A stretch of DNA of 64,000 nucleotides from Streptomyces yatensis (GTDB lineage Bacteria > Actinomycetota > Actinomycetes > Streptomycetales > Streptomycetaceae): assembly GCF_018069625.1 (NCBI RefSeq), contig NZ_CP072941.1, positions 5,146,001 through 5,210,000 on the forward strand. Direction: 5' to 3'. The notes below the pieces were generated by a model. That model was not told where the DNA came from. It ran no database searches and saw only the letters and a program-made list of their open reading frames with translations. Position numbers and translations under genes: made by a program. Below are positions 48,296 through 56,633 of this stretch, in pieces (the first letter of the stretch is position 1; each line of letters begins with the position of its first letter).

Positions 48296-49410
48296 TGGCC
48301 GCGGAGGCGGTGCAGCGGGCCACGCCCCGCCACGGCGCGTTCCACCCGCTGCGGGTGGCCGCGGTCGACCGGCTCACCGATGACGCGGTGATGGTCACCC
48401 TCCTGGTGCCGCCCGCGCTGCGGGAGACGTTCCGCTTCACGGCGGGGCAGCACATCGCCGTGCGCCGGTTCGCGGACGGCGCGGAGATCCGCCGGACGTA
48501 TTCGCTGTGCACCCCGGCCCCGGTCCCGGGCGCGGAGGGCCCGGAGTTCCTGCGGATCGGCGTGCGGCTGGTCGAGGGCGGTGAGTTCTCGGCCTATGCC
48601 CTCAAGGAGCTGGCGGTCGGGGAGGTCATGGAGGTGATGGCCCCGGCCGGCCGTTTCGTCCTGGAGCCCCGGCCCGGCCATTTCGCGGCGGTCGTCGGCG
48701 GCAGCGGGATCACCCCCGTGCTGTCCATCGCGGCCACCCTGCTCAGCCTGCAGCCCGAGGCGCGGTTCTGTCTGATCCGCAGCGACCGCACCGCGGCCTC
48801 GACGATGTTCCTGGAGGAGGTCGCCGACCTCAAGGACCGCTGGCCCGACCGGTTCCAGCTGGTGTGCGCGCTCTCCCGGGAGGAGCAGCAGGCCGGGCTG
48901 GTGTCCGGGCGGCTCGACGAGGAGCGGCTGACCGCCCTGCTGCCGGCGCTGCTGCCGGTCACCTCGGTGGACGGCTGGTTCCTGTGCGGGCCCTATGGTC
49001 TGGTGCGGGCCGCCGAGCGGGCGCTGCGCGGCCTCGGGGTCTCGCGCGGCCGGGTCCATCAGGAGATCTTCCATGTGGAGGCGGCCCCCACCGAGGACGT
49101 CTCCCCCGTGCCGGATCCGGCGCGGACCGCGTCGCAGAGCTCGGTCACGGCGACCCTGGACGGCCGGTCGGGCACCTGGCCGGTCCAGGCCGGGGAGCCG
49201 CTGCTGGAGACCGTGCTGCGCAACCGGGCCGACGCGCCGTATGCGTGCAAGGGCGGCGTCTGCGGGACGTGCCGGGCCTTCCTGGTCTCCGGCGAGGTGC
49301 GGATGGACCGTAACTTCGCGCTGGAGCCGGACGAGGTGGAGGCGGGCTATGTGCTGGCCTGTCAGTCCCATCCGGTGGGCGAGCGGGTGGAGCTGGACTT
49401 CGACCGCTGA
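48295..49410 (+). CDS. paaE: Phenylacetyl-CoA epoxidase reductase PaaE
   Basis: The 371-residue NADPH reductase joins an FAD-binding FNR domain ('FRFTAGQHIAVRRFADGAEIRRTYSLC'), an NADPH domain ('VVGGSGITPVLSIAATLL', 'FLCGPYGLV') and a C-terminal plant-type 2Fe-2S domain ('YACKGGVCGTCRAFLVSGEV...LACQSHP'). It passes electrons to PaaA. ATG 48295 lies five bases after AAGGAG; a GTG one codon earlier overlaps paaD. Confidence 0.94.
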   Translation: MAAEAVQRATPRHGAFHPLRVAAVDRLTDDAVMVTLLVPPALRETFRFTAGQHIAVRRFADGAEIRRTYSLCTPAPVPGAEGPEFLRIGVRLVEGGEFSAYALKELAVGEVMEVMAPAGRFVLEPRPGHFAAVVGGSGITPVLSIAATLLSLQPEARFCLIRSDRTAASTMFLEEVADLKDRWPDRFQLVCALSREEQQAGLVSGRLDEERLTALLPALLPVTSVDGWFLCGPYGLVRAAERALRGLGVSRGRVHQEIFHVEAAPTEDVSPVPDPARTASQSSVTATLDGRSGTWPVQAGEPLLETVLRNRADAPYACKGGVCGTCRAFLVSGEVRMDRNFALEPDEVEAGYVLACQSHPVGERVELDFDR

Positions 49411-49444
49411 CGCCCTCGGGCGCGGCACCGGCGTTCCCTTCTTG

Positions 49445-49458
49445 TAGAACCTGTTCTA
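49445..49458 (+). promoter_or_regulatory. KstR-like operator TAGAAC-CT-GTTCTA
   Basis: A perfect palindrome 47 bases upstream of the acyl-CoA dehydrogenase GTG. It fits the TNNAAC-N2-GTTNNA motif I recall for the KstR repressor of sterol catabolism. A TTGACG -35-like hexamer follows immediately (49461-49466). Confidence 0.65.
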
Positions 49459-49504
49459 TCTTGACGGGCCGTCAGACAAAGCCGCGGCGCGGGAGGTACG
49501 GACA

Positions 49505-50653
49505 GTGGACTTCACCTTCACCGAGGAGCAGCAGGCGGCCGTCGAAGCGGCGAAGGCCGTCTTCTCCTCCGTCACACCGGACAGCGTGCCCAGTCCCGCG
49601 CTGACCGCCGGCGCCGTCGCCGAGGACTTCGACCGCGCGCTGTGGCGCAAGCTCGCCGAGAGCGATCTGCTCGGCCTGAGCCTCGACCCCCAGTACGGGG
49701 GCTCGGGCCTCGACGCGCTCGCCCTCTGCCTGGTGCTGCGGGAATGCGGCCGGGTGCTGGCCCGGGTGCCACTGCTGGAGTCCAGCGCCGCGGCGCTGGC
49801 CGTGCAGCGGTACGGCGGGGCCGAGTTGCGCGCCGCCGTGCTGCCCCGGACCGCCGAGGGTGAGCTGGTCCTCACCACGGCCTCCAGCGGCCGCACCGGC
49901 CATGGCCCGGCCGAACTCGCCGTCCAGGCGCGGCGGAGCGGGGACGGCTGGGTGCTGGACGGCGCCCAGACCGCGGTCCCCTGGGCGCATGGCGCCGAGC
50001 AGGTGCTGATCCCGGCGCACACCGGGGAGGGCCGGACGATCCTCGCCCTGGTCCCCCGCGACCATGACGGCGTCGCCCTCGAGGAGCAGATCTCCACCAG
50101 CGGTGAGCGCCTGGCCGAGATGCGGCTGGACGGAGTGCGGCTCGCCGACCGCGAGGTGCTGGAGGCGGACGGCGCCTGGGAATGGCTGCGCGATCTGCTC
50201 ACCACCGGCACCTGTGCGCTCGCGCTGGGCCTCGGCTCGGCGGTGCTGGACCTCACCAGCTCCTATGTGAGCGAGCGCGAGCAGTTCGGCTTCCCGCTCG
50301 CCAGCTTCCAGGCGGTCGCCGTGCAGACCGCCGACCGCTATATCGATCTGCGGGCCATGGAGGCCACGCTGTGGCAGGCGGCCTGGCGGCTGTCCCTGGC
50401 CGAGGAGCGGCCGACGGCGAGCGGGGCGCTGCCCATCGCGGGGGATGTCGCCGTCGCCAAGATCTGGGCCGCCGAGGGCGTGCGCCGCGTCGTGCAGACC
50501 GCACAGCATCTGCACGGCGGCTTCGGCGCGGTCACCGACTACCCCCTGCACCGCTACCACGCGTGGGGCAAGCAGCTGGAGCTCTCACTGGGGTCCGCCG
50601 CCGCCCATGAGGAGGCACTGGGCGAGCTCCTCGCCGCCCACCCCCTCGGCTGA
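49505..50653 (+). CDS. Acyl-CoA dehydrogenase, possibly steroid- or branched-chain-type
   Basis: The 382-residue ACAD-fold protein has 'LLGLSLDPQYGGSGLDALALCLVLRECGRVLARVPLLES', 'SEREQFGFPLASFQAVAVQTAD' and 'HLHGGFGAVTDYPLHRYHAWGKQLELSLG'. These are hallmarks of the actinobacterial FadE subunits often found as heteromeric pairs in steroid side-chain catabolism. No partner FadE is adjacent. The catalytic Glu position is not obvious to me. GTG 49505 has GGGAGGT seven bases upstream. A KstR-like box precedes it, 94 bases after paaE. Confidence 0.85.
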   Translation: MDFTFTEEQQAAVEAAKAVFSSVTPDSVPSPALTAGAVAEDFDRALWRKLAESDLLGLSLDPQYGGSGLDALALCLVLRECGRVLARVPLLESSAAALAVQRYGGAELRAAVLPRTAEGELVLTTASSGRTGHGPAELAVQARRSGDGWVLDGAQTAVPWAHGAEQVLIPAHTGEGRTILALVPRDHDGVALEEQISTSGERLAEMRLDGVRLADREVLEADGAWEWLRDLLTTGTCALALGLGSAVLDLTSSYVSEREQFGFPLASFQAVAVQTADRYIDLRAMEATLWQAAWRLSLAEERPTASGALPIAGDVAVAKIWAAEGVRRVVQTAQHLHGGFGAVTDYPLHRYHAWGKQLELSLGSAAAHEEALGELLAAHPLG

Positions 50654-50671
50654 TCGGCGGGCCCGCCGATC
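50652..50671. terminator. 20-bp palindrome between convergent genes
   Basis: A perfect self-complementary sequence starting at the acyl-CoA dehydrogenase stop codon. It can form an 8-bp stem with a 4-nt loop and likely ends both transcripts. Confidence 0.55.
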
Positions 50672-50683
50672 GTAGGGAAACTC

Positions 50684-51037
50684 CTAGAGCACAAAGGCCC
50701 CTTCGGCGGTGCCGTCGGGGCCACTCACCATCGGCCGGCCCGCCGCGTCCCAGGCGAGCATCCCGCCGTCCACATTCACCGCGTCCATGCCCTGCGCGAC
50801 CAGGTACTGCGTCACCTGCGCGGAGCGGCCGCCGACCCGGCACATCACATGCACCCGCTGCCCCTCGCCGACCTTCGCGGTCAGCTCATCGAACCGCGCC
50901 ACGACCTGGCCCATCGGGATGTGCAGCGCGCCCTCGACATGCCCGGCAGTCCACTCGTCGTCCTCCCGGACATCCAGCAGAAGGCCATCGGCCGGTACCG
51001 CCGCCGCCTCCACCTGGGGAAGCTGGGCAAAATGCAT
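50684..51037 (-). CDS. Single-domain rhodanese-like protein
   Basis: A 117-residue rhodanese domain with active-site loop 'VHVMCRVGGRSAQ' (persulfide Cys), 'LLLDVREDDEWTAGHVEGALHIPMGQ' and a GMLAWDAAGRP C-terminus. It is probably a cytosolic sulfurtransferase. The ATG at 51037 is eight bases after GAGAGG; a GTG three codons earlier is too close to it. It follows the J-domain gene by 43 bases. Confidence 0.9.
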   Translation of the reverse strand: MHFAQLPQVEAAAVPADGLLLDVREDDEWTAGHVEGALHIPMGQVVARFDELTAKVGEGQRVHVMCRVGGRSAQVTQYLVAQGMDAVNVDGGMLAWDAAGRPMVSGPDGTAEGAFVL

Positions 51038-51080
51038 CAGACACACCTCTCACATGACATCGGCAGCTGCGGCAAACCTA

Positions 51081-52133
51081 CTACCGCATCAGCCCCGCGA
51101 GCCGGGTCTCCTTCTCCGCGGCCTGGGCCAGCAGCTGCTCGGCGATCTCGTCCAGCAGCCGATCGGGGTCCTCCGGCGCCATCTTGATCATCGCGCCGAT
51201 CGCGCTCGACTCCAGCTCCGCAGCGACCGCGGCCAGCATCTCCTTGCGCTCGGCCAGCCACTCCAGCCGGGCGTACAGCTCCTCGCTGCGGCTCGCCCGC
51301 CGCTCCGGCGGCGGCGGACCGGCCTCCCACTCCTCGGCCAGCGCCCGCAGCGCCTCCTCGTCCCCGGCCGCGTACGCCGCGTTGACCCGCACGATGAAGG
51401 CACCGCGCCGCTCCCGCTCGGCCTCCTCCTCGGCCAGATCCGGATGGGCCTTACGGGCCAGCTCCCGGTAGATCCGGCGGGCCTCCTCGCTCGGCCGCAC
51501 CCGCGGCGGCGGCTGCACGGGCCGCTCGGTGAGCATCGCGGCCGCCTCCGGCGAGAGCCCCTCCGAGTCGATCCAGCCGTGGAACAGCTCCTCCACGCCC
51601 GGCATCGGCTGCACCAGCCCCCGCGCCTCCTGGGCCTTGCGGATGTCCTCCGGATCGCCGGTGCGCGCCGCGACCGCCTCGGCGATCAGCGCGTCCAGCT
51701 CGTCGAGGCGCGAGTACATCGGCCCGAGCCGCTGGTGGTGCAGCCGGGAGAAGTTCTCCACCTCCACCCGGAAGGTCTCCACCGCGATCTCGAACTCGAT
51801 CAGCGCCTGCTCGGCCGCGCGCACCGCCCGCTCCAGACGCTCGGCGGCCTGAGCCTCCTCCTGGGCACGGGCGGCCGCGTCGTCCGCGGCATCCCCGGAA
51901 CCGGCATCCCGAGACGACCCCGCATCGCCGGACGACCCCGCGTCCCCGGGCCCGGCACCACCGGACCGGGATTCCTCGGACCAAGGCCCCTGGGACCGCG
52001 TCTCCCCGGGCCACGCCTCCCCGGACCATGTCTCCCCGGATCGCGTCTCCCCGGACCGGTCGTGCGACTCCGCCTGGGGCTCCGCGTCCGACACCGACTG
52101 CCGTGCCTGCTGCTGCGCTTCCGGATTCGTCAC
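51081..52133 (-). CDS. J-domain-like protein with a disordered N-terminus
   Basis: The 350-residue protein begins with ~80 residues of SGET/DAGSS-type repeats, then a long coiled-coil-prone region ('AEQALIEFEIAVETFRVEVENFSRLHHQRLGPMYSRLDELDALIAEAV'). A short DnaJ-like domain follows ('RRIYRELARKAHPDLAEEEAERERRGAFIVRVNAAYAAGDEEALRAL') with the HPD tripeptide, and another coiled coil ends the protein. The J-like segment suggests Hsp70 stimulation, but no Gly/Phe or zinc regions are present. GTG 52133 is the start used. Confidence 0.78.
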   Translation of the reverse strand: MTNPEAQQQARQSVSDAEPQAESHDRSGETRSGETWSGEAWPGETRSQGPWSEESRSGGAGPGDAGSSGDAGSSRDAGSGDAADDAAARAQEEAQAAERLERAVRAAEQALIEFEIAVETFRVEVENFSRLHHQRLGPMYSRLDELDALIAEAVAARTGDPEDIRKAQEARGLVQPMPGVEELFHGWIDSEGLSPEAAAMLTERPVQPPPRVRPSEEARRIYRELARKAHPDLAEEEAERERRGAFIVRVNAAYAAGDEEALRALAEEWEAGPPPPERRASRSEELYARLEWLAERKEMLAAVAAELESSAIGAMIKMAPEDPDRLLDEIAEQLLAQAAEKETRLAGLMR

Positions 52134-52191
52134 CCGCTCAGACTACGTCCGGCGGTGATCGGCGACCGAGCGCGCACCCCCGCCCCGCGTC

Positions 52192-53727
52192 TCACACCCC
52201 CAACTCGGCCGCTATCCGGCCGTTGCGCACCGCCACGACCAACGCGGAGTGATCCGCTTCCGTGCGATCCGCGTACGCCACAGCGAAGCTGGCCACCGCC
52301 TCGTCCAGCTCCTCCCCCTTGCCGCAGTAACCGGCCAGCAACCGAGGGTCCGCGCTGTGGGCATGCGCCCGCGCCAGCAGCGCGCCGGTCATCCGCCCGT
52401 AGTCGTCCATCTGGTCCGCCGCAAGCGCCGCCGGGTCCACGCTTCCCTTGCGGTTGCGGAACTGCCGCACCTGGTAATGCCGCCCCCGCACCGTCGTCCA
52501 CCCCAGCAGGATGTCGCTGACCACCTGCATCCGCTTCTGGCCGAGCACCACCCGCCGCCCCTCATGTGTGACGTCCGGCACCTCGAAACCGGCCTTCGCC
52601 ACATACGGCAGCAGCGCGGAGGGGCGCGCCTCCTTCACCTGGAGCACCATCGGCTCGCCGCGGTGGTCGAGCAGCAGCACCACATAGGAGCGGGTGCCCA
52701 CACTGCCCGTGCCGACCACCCGGAACGCCACGTCGTGCACCTCGTACCGCGAGAGCAGCGGCAGCCGGTCCTCCGGCACCGTGCCCAGATACTCGGCGAG
52801 CGAGGAGGCCACCGCCGCCGCCTCCTCGTCCGGCACCCTCCGCAGCACCGGCGGCGCGTCCACGAAGCGCCGGGCCTCCGGCCGGCCGGAGGAGCCCTCC
52901 TCGCCCGGCACGGGCTCGGTGGACCGGGCCGCGTACCGCGCGCTGGTGTTCCGCCGGGCCTTCTCGGAAATTCGCTCCAGCGTCCCGACCAGGTCCTTGG
53001 CGTCCGTGTGGGAGACCAGCTCCTCGTCCGCGATCGCGTTCCACGCGTCCGCCGCCGGCAGCTTGGCCAGCAGCCGCACCGTGCGCCGATAGGCACCCAC
53101 GGCGTCCCGAGCCGCCGCCCGGCAGGTGTCCTCGTCAGCACCCGCCTCCCGGCCGGCGAGCACCAGCGAGACCGCGAGCCGCTTCACATCCCACTCCCAC
53201 GGGCCGTGAACGGTCTCGTCGAAGTCGTTGAGATCGATGATCAGGCCGCCGCGCGCATCTCCGTAGATCCCGAAGTTGGCGGCGTGGGCATCGCCACACA
53301 GCTGTGCCCCGATGCCGGTCACCGGCGTGGTCATGAGGTCGTGCCCCATCAGCCCGGCGGCCCCGCGCAGAAAGGAGAAGGGGCCCGCGGCCATCCGCCC
53401 CACCCGGATCGGGGTGAGCTCCGGCAGCCGCCCGGCATTCGACCGCTCGACCGCCGCCACCGGATCCGGCCGCCCGTCGGCCCTCGGCGGCTCGGCATGC
53501 GCCGAGCGCGGCACCCGCTTGCGCAGCGCCTTGCCCATCTGCCGGGGAGACGGCCCCTCACCGCGCCAGACGGCGAAGCCCGGAACCGGAGGCAGCCGCC
53601 GGGCCGCCCCGCCCGCGGTGCCCTCGCCGCCCGGCCCCCGCTCGCCGCTCTCTCCGCCCCGGCCGCTCTCGTCGCCCCGGCCGGCCTCGCCGTTTCCGCC
53701 GCCCTGACCGCTCCGGTCGTCCGTCAT
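52192..53727 (-). CDS. DUF2252 family protein
   Basis: The 511-residue protein has the DUF2252 core with kinase-like APH features: 'QLCGDAHAANFGIYGDARGGLIIDLNDFDETVHGPWEWDVKRLAVSLVLA' (HGDxxxxN-like and DxD), 'MVLQVKEARPSALLPY' and 'HYQVRQFRNRKGS'. The biochemical role is unknown. The N-terminal ~45 residues are Gly/Arg/Glu-rich and disordered. ATG 53727 follows a purine-rich stretch; an ATG or alternative start eight codons upstream is less likely. It is probably co-transcribed with the J-domain and rhodanese genes. Confidence 0.88.
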   Translation of the reverse strand: MTDDRSGQGGGNGEAGRGDESGRGGESGERGPGGEGTAGGAARRLPPVPGFAVWRGEGPSPRQMGKALRKRVPRSAHAEPPRADGRPDPVAAVERSNAGRLPELTPIRVGRMAAGPFSFLRGAAGLMGHDLMTTPVTGIGAQLCGDAHAANFGIYGDARGGLIIDLNDFDETVHGPWEWDVKRLAVSLVLAGREAGADEDTCRAAARDAVGAYRRTVRLLAKLPAADAWNAIADEELVSHTDAKDLVGTLERISEKARRNTSARYAARSTEPVPGEEGSSGRPEARRFVDAPPVLRRVPDEEAAAVASSLAEYLGTVPEDRLPLLSRYEVHDVAFRVVGTGSVGTRSYVVLLLDHRGEPMVLQVKEARPSALLPYVAKAGFEVPDVTHEGRRVVLGQKRMQVVSDILLGWTTVRGRHYQVRQFRNRKGSVDPAALAADQMDDYGRMTGALLARAHAHSADPRLLAGYCGKGEELDEAVASFAVAYADRTEADHSALVVAVRNGRIAAELGV

Positions 53728-53890
53728 CGCGCCCCCGCCTTCCTTGCACACGACATCGACTGAGCAGACCGTACCCCCTGTCAGCCCACCCCGTCAGAGC
53801 CTGTGGAAAACCTCGGCGATCATGGTGAAATGCCTGATCAGACGCGAATCATCCCGGGCCCGGACCAACCTCGGCCCAAGCCCCGGCCCA

Positions 53891-53998
53891 GGCTCGGTCA
53901 CGGAACCGGCGCCGGACCCGGCTCGGCCCCAGGCTCAGCCACGAATCCAGCCCAGCCCCAAGCCCAGCCCCAGCCCCAGCCCCAGGCTCAGCCCCGGA
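53891..53998 (-). repeat. Degenerate CAGCCC-rich repeats downstream of the HxlR gene
   Basis: GGCTCAG, containing the minus-strand HxlR stop, occurs at 53985 and 53932, and as GGCTCGG at 53891, with CAGCCC hexamer runs between. It appears to be another 3'-end duplication in decay. Confidence 0.6.
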
Positions 53999-54365
53999 AC
54001 TGCTCCGGGCAGTTGTCGCCGCCCGAGGGCAGATTGGTCTCCGCCCACCGCGACAGCTCCTTCAGCGCGGGCTCCAGCGCCTTCCCCGCGTCGGTCAGCC
54101 GATAGGCCACCCGCAGCGGCGGCCCGGCGTCGACCTCCCGCACCACCAGACCCGCCGCGGAGAGCTCGGTGAGCCGGTCGGACAGCATCCGCTCACTGAT
54201 CCCCGGGATGGCTCGCCGCAGATCGGCGAAGTACGCCGCCTGCTCCGTCAGCACGGCCACGATGAGCCCCGTCCAGCGCTTGCCGAACAGTTCGAAGAAC
54301 CGCGTCATCTCGCCGTCGACCTGCTTGCAGGCCTGCTCGTTGTGCTCCCCACGATCCTTCGCCAT
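53988..54365 (-). CDS. HxlR-family redox-type regulator
   Basis: The 125-residue winged-helix regulator has 'KRWTGLIVAVLTEQAAYFADLRRAIPGISERMLSDRLTELSAAGLVVREV'. It has a single Cys near the N-terminus (residue 13, 'NEQACKQVDGEM'), like the redox-sensing Cys of B. subtilis YodB/HypR, plus one near the C-terminus ('GDNCPEQF'). It is divergent from azoR, as YodB is linked to azoreductase. It probably derepresses azoR under quinone or electrophile stress. Confidence 0.88.
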   Translation of the reverse strand: MAKDRGEHNEQACKQVDGEMTRFFELFGKRWTGLIVAVLTEQAAYFADLRRAIPGISERMLSDRLTELSAAGLVVREVDAGPPLRVAYRLTDAGKALEPALKELSRWAETNLPSGGDNCPEQFRG

Positions 54366-54411
54366 GGAATACAGACTACTGCGTTCTGGTTCGGGACTGC
54401 AGAAAAGTAAG

Positions 54412-54440
54412 CTACTGTGCCATCTGTAGGTACGTAGGTA
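54412..54440. promoter_or_regulatory. Candidate HxlR operator region in front of azoR
   Basis: CTAC (54412-54415) and GTAG (54426-54429) are inverted. GTAGGTA is also directly repeated at 54426-54432 and 54434-54440. These lie in the 116-bp HxlR/azoR spacer where a regulator would act. Confidence 0.45.
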
Positions 54441-54481
54441 TTACGGGCTCCTTACCCGAGCCCTCTTCACTGGAGGCATCG

Positions 54482-55135
54482 ATGCCGACTCTTCTGCACA
54501 TCGACACGTCCGTCTTCCCCGGTGAGGCCTCCGCCTCCCGCTCGGTCACGGCCACCTTCCGCAAGGAATGGGAAGCCCAGCACCCGAACGGCACGGTGAT
54601 CTATCGCGACCTGGCCGCCGAGCCGCTGCCCCACCTGGACGGTCTCGCCGCCGCGGCCGGTTTCGCCGCTCCCGATCAGCGTTCGCCCGAGCAGCACGCC
54701 GCCTTCGCCCTCCGGGAGACCCTTGCCAGCGAGCTCGAGCAGGCGGACACGGTCCTGATCGCCGCCCCGATGTACAACTTCACGATCCCCTCCACCCTCA
54801 AGGCGTGGCTGGACCACGTGATCATCATGGGCCGCACCGCGGGCGCCGAGCAGACCACCACCTCGGGCACCCCGACCGTCGTCGTCGCCAGCCGTGGCGG
54901 CGGCTACGGCCCCGGCACTCCCCGCGAGAGCTTCGAGTTCGTCACGAACTACCTGGGCAAGGCGCTGGGCGACGGGCTCGGCCTCGATGTCACCTTCGTT
55001 GTGCCCGAACTCACGCTGGCCCGCAGCAATCCGGCCATGGCCGAGCTGGTCGAGGCCTCGGACGCCTCCAAGGCGAAGGCCCACGAGGAGGCCGCGGCCA
55101 AGGCCAAGGAACTCGCCACCCGCTTCGCCGCCTGA
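54482..55135 (+). CDS. azoR: FMN-dependent NADH-azoreductase
   Basis: The 217-residue flavodoxin-fold enzyme has 'LLHIDTSVFPGEASASRSVTATF', 'IAAPMYNFTIPSTLKAWLDHVIIMGRT' and 'VVASRGGGYGPGTPRESFEFVTNYLGKALG', all typical of AzoR. It reduces azo compounds and quinones with NADH and protects against quinone stress. GGAGG lies five bases before the ATG. It is divergent from the HxlR regulator, and its 3' end is tandemly repeated downstream. Confidence 0.92.
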   Translation: MPTLLHIDTSVFPGEASASRSVTATFRKEWEAQHPNGTVIYRDLAAEPLPHLDGLAAAAGFAAPDQRSPEQHAAFALRETLASELEQADTVLIAAPMYNFTIPSTLKAWLDHVIIMGRTAGAEQTTTSGTPTVVVASRGGGYGPGTPRESFEFVTNYLGKALGDGLGLDVTFVVPELTLARSNPAMAELVEASDASKAKAHEEAAAKAKELATRFAA

Positions 55136-55196
55136 TCAGCCCGGCTCCCTGATCAGCCCGACCGCCTGATCAGCCTGACCTCTGATCGACCCGACC
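55129..55196 (+). repeat. 17-bp tandem repeat beginning at the azoR stop codon
   Basis: TGATCAGCC-type units start at 55133 (the stop itself), 55150, 55167 and 55183. The period is 17, 17 and 16, and each unit keeps the TGA. This is the clearest example of stop-codon-containing tails. Confidence 0.85.
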
Positions 55197-55216
55197 CACC
55201 CGGGCATCAGGCCACA

Positions 55217-55243
55217 GGGGCCTCCCCTCCCCGGGGAGGCCCC
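55217..55243 (+). terminator. Terminator after azoR
   Basis: An 11-bp perfect stem (55217-55227 with 55233-55243) with a 5-nt loop, about 80 bases past the azoR stop and downstream of the repeat units. Confidence 0.75.
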
Positions 55244-55310
55244 AGCCATTTCCCCTGGAAGGCAAGGCTCCGGCAAAGCCCCGGCAAGGAACGCCCCTGC
55301 CACAACGCGA

Positions 55311-55356
55311 AGCGGGCCTCCCAAAAGCGACTTTCGTCACTTCCGAGAGGCCCGCT
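55311..55356 (-). terminator. Terminator downstream of tRNA-Leu
   Basis: AGCGGGCCTC (55311-55320) pairs with 55347-55356. An inner AAGCGAC/GTCACTT helix adds to the structure. On the minus strand it begins five bases past the tRNA CCA end. Confidence 0.7.
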
Positions 55357-55361
55357 CCGAC

Positions 55362-55448
55362 TGGTGCGCGAGGGGGGAGTTGAACCCCCACGCCCTTTCG
55401 GGCACTGGAACCTGAATCCAGCGCGTCTGCCTATTCCGCCACCCGCGC
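55362..55448 (-). tRNA. tRNA-Leu (anticodon CAG)
   Basis: Read on the minus strand, the acceptor stem GCGCGGG pairs with CTCGCGC (one G-U), and the D arm, a five-pair anticodon stem CTGGA/TCCAG with loop TTCAGGT, a long type II variable arm (GCCC-GAAA-GGGC) and a T arm with GGTTCAACT are all present. CAG in the anticodon position reads CUG. A discriminator A and the encoded CCA end are present. It is class II as expected for Leu and 87 nt long. Confidence 0.95.
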
Positions 55449-55774
55449 ATGGGTGCTGCCGTCCGGCCACTCGTCCCGCTCCCCGGTTGATCGTCTCGAT
55501 CCGTCCGGTTCGTGTGGAGCGCCTTTCGACATCCAGAACATTAGCACGCCCTCCGGGGTGCAATCACACCCGTTACCGGCGCCCCCGCCCCCACCCGTCC
55601 GTGGAGCGTCACGGTTGCGGGACACTGTCGTCAGGGCACCTCTACGATCCCTGTGAGAGGTGACACTGCTCCACAGGGCCAGGAAGGGGAACCACCCGAT
55701 TTCCCGACGCGTGGATACGATCAGTAAGCAGTACCAGGACGGCATAGAGCACGACTGACGGAAGGAGGTGCCCC
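55449..55774. other. 326-bp spacer between tRNA-Leu and fhaA
   Basis: It should contain the tRNA promoter (minus strand) and the fhaA operon promoter. A TACGAT hexamer at 55716-55721 is a possible -10 for fhaA, but no good -35 is seen. No small gene is convincing. Confidence 0.5.
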
Positions 55775-56623
55775 GTGGGAGTACTGAAACGCTTCGAGCA
55801 GCGTCTCGAGGGCCTCGTGAACGGCACCTTCGCCAAGGTGTTCAAGTCCGAGGTCCAGCCTGTCGAGATCGCCGGCGCCCTCCAGCGGGAGTGCGACAAC
55901 AACGCCACGATCTGGAACCGCGACCGGACGGTCGTCCCCAATGACTTCATCGTCGAGCTGAGCACGCCCGACTACGAGCGGCTCAGCCCGTACTCCGGCC
56001 AGCTCGGCGACGAGCTGGCCGGCATGGTCCGCGACTACGCCAAGCAGCAGCGTTACACCTTCATGGGCGCCATCAAGGTGCATCTGCAGAAGGCCGACGA
56101 TCTCGACACCGGCCTGTACCGGGTGCGCAGCCGGACGCTGGCGTCCAGCGAGTCCCAGGACGCGCAGCAGGCGCCGGGCCGCCCCGGCGCCGGAGCCCCG
56201 CAGCAGCGCCCCGGCGGTTACGGCTACCCCGCCCAGCCCGCCGGTGCCCCGCCGATGCCGTCCACGCCCCCCGGCGCCCGTCCGGTGCCCCGCACCGGCG
56301 GAACCGGAGCCGGGGCCGGCGCCGGAGCCCAGCAGCAGGGTCAGACCCGGCGCTGGATCGAGATCAACGGCAGCCGCCACCAGATCTCCCGGCCCACGCT
56401 CGTCCTGGGCCGCTCCACCGACGCTGACGTGCGGATCGACGATCCCGGTGTCTCCCGCAGACACTGCGAGATCCGGGTCGGAACCCCACCGACCGTGCAG
56501 GATCTCGGGTCGACCAACGGCATCGTGGTGGACGGACAGCACACCACGCGCGCTACGCTCCGCGACGGCTCGCGGATCGTCGTGGGCAGCACCACCATCG
56601 TTTACCGGCAAGCCGAAGGGTGA
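55775..56623 (+). CDS. fhaA: FhaA: DUF3662 and FHA domain protein
   Basis: The 282-residue protein starts with the DUF3662 domain ('MGVLKRFEQRLEGLVNGTFAKVFKSEVQPVEIAGALQRECDNNA'), then a Pro/Gly/Gln-rich linker, then a C-terminal FHA domain (phosphothreonine binding: 'LVLGRSTDADVRIDDPGVSRRHCEI', 'DLGSTNGIVVDG'). In mycobacteria FhaA links PknB phosphorylation to MviN/lipid II export and RodA/PbpA. GTG 55775 has a near-perfect AAGGAGGTG ribosome-binding site. It is the first gene of the cluster. Confidence 0.94.
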   Translation: MGVLKRFEQRLEGLVNGTFAKVFKSEVQPVEIAGALQRECDNNATIWNRDRTVVPNDFIVELSTPDYERLSPYSGQLGDELAGMVRDYAKQQRYTFMGAIKVHLQKADDLDTGLYRVRSRTLASSESQDAQQAPGRPGAGAPQQRPGGYGYPAQPAGAPPMPSTPPGARPVPRTGGTGAGAGAGAQQQGQTRRWIEINGSRHQISRPTLVLGRSTDADVRIDDPGVSRRHCEIRVGTPPTVQDLGSTNGIVVDGQHTTRATLRDGSRIVVGSTTIVYRQAEG

Positions 56624-56633
56624 AGCGGGGGCA

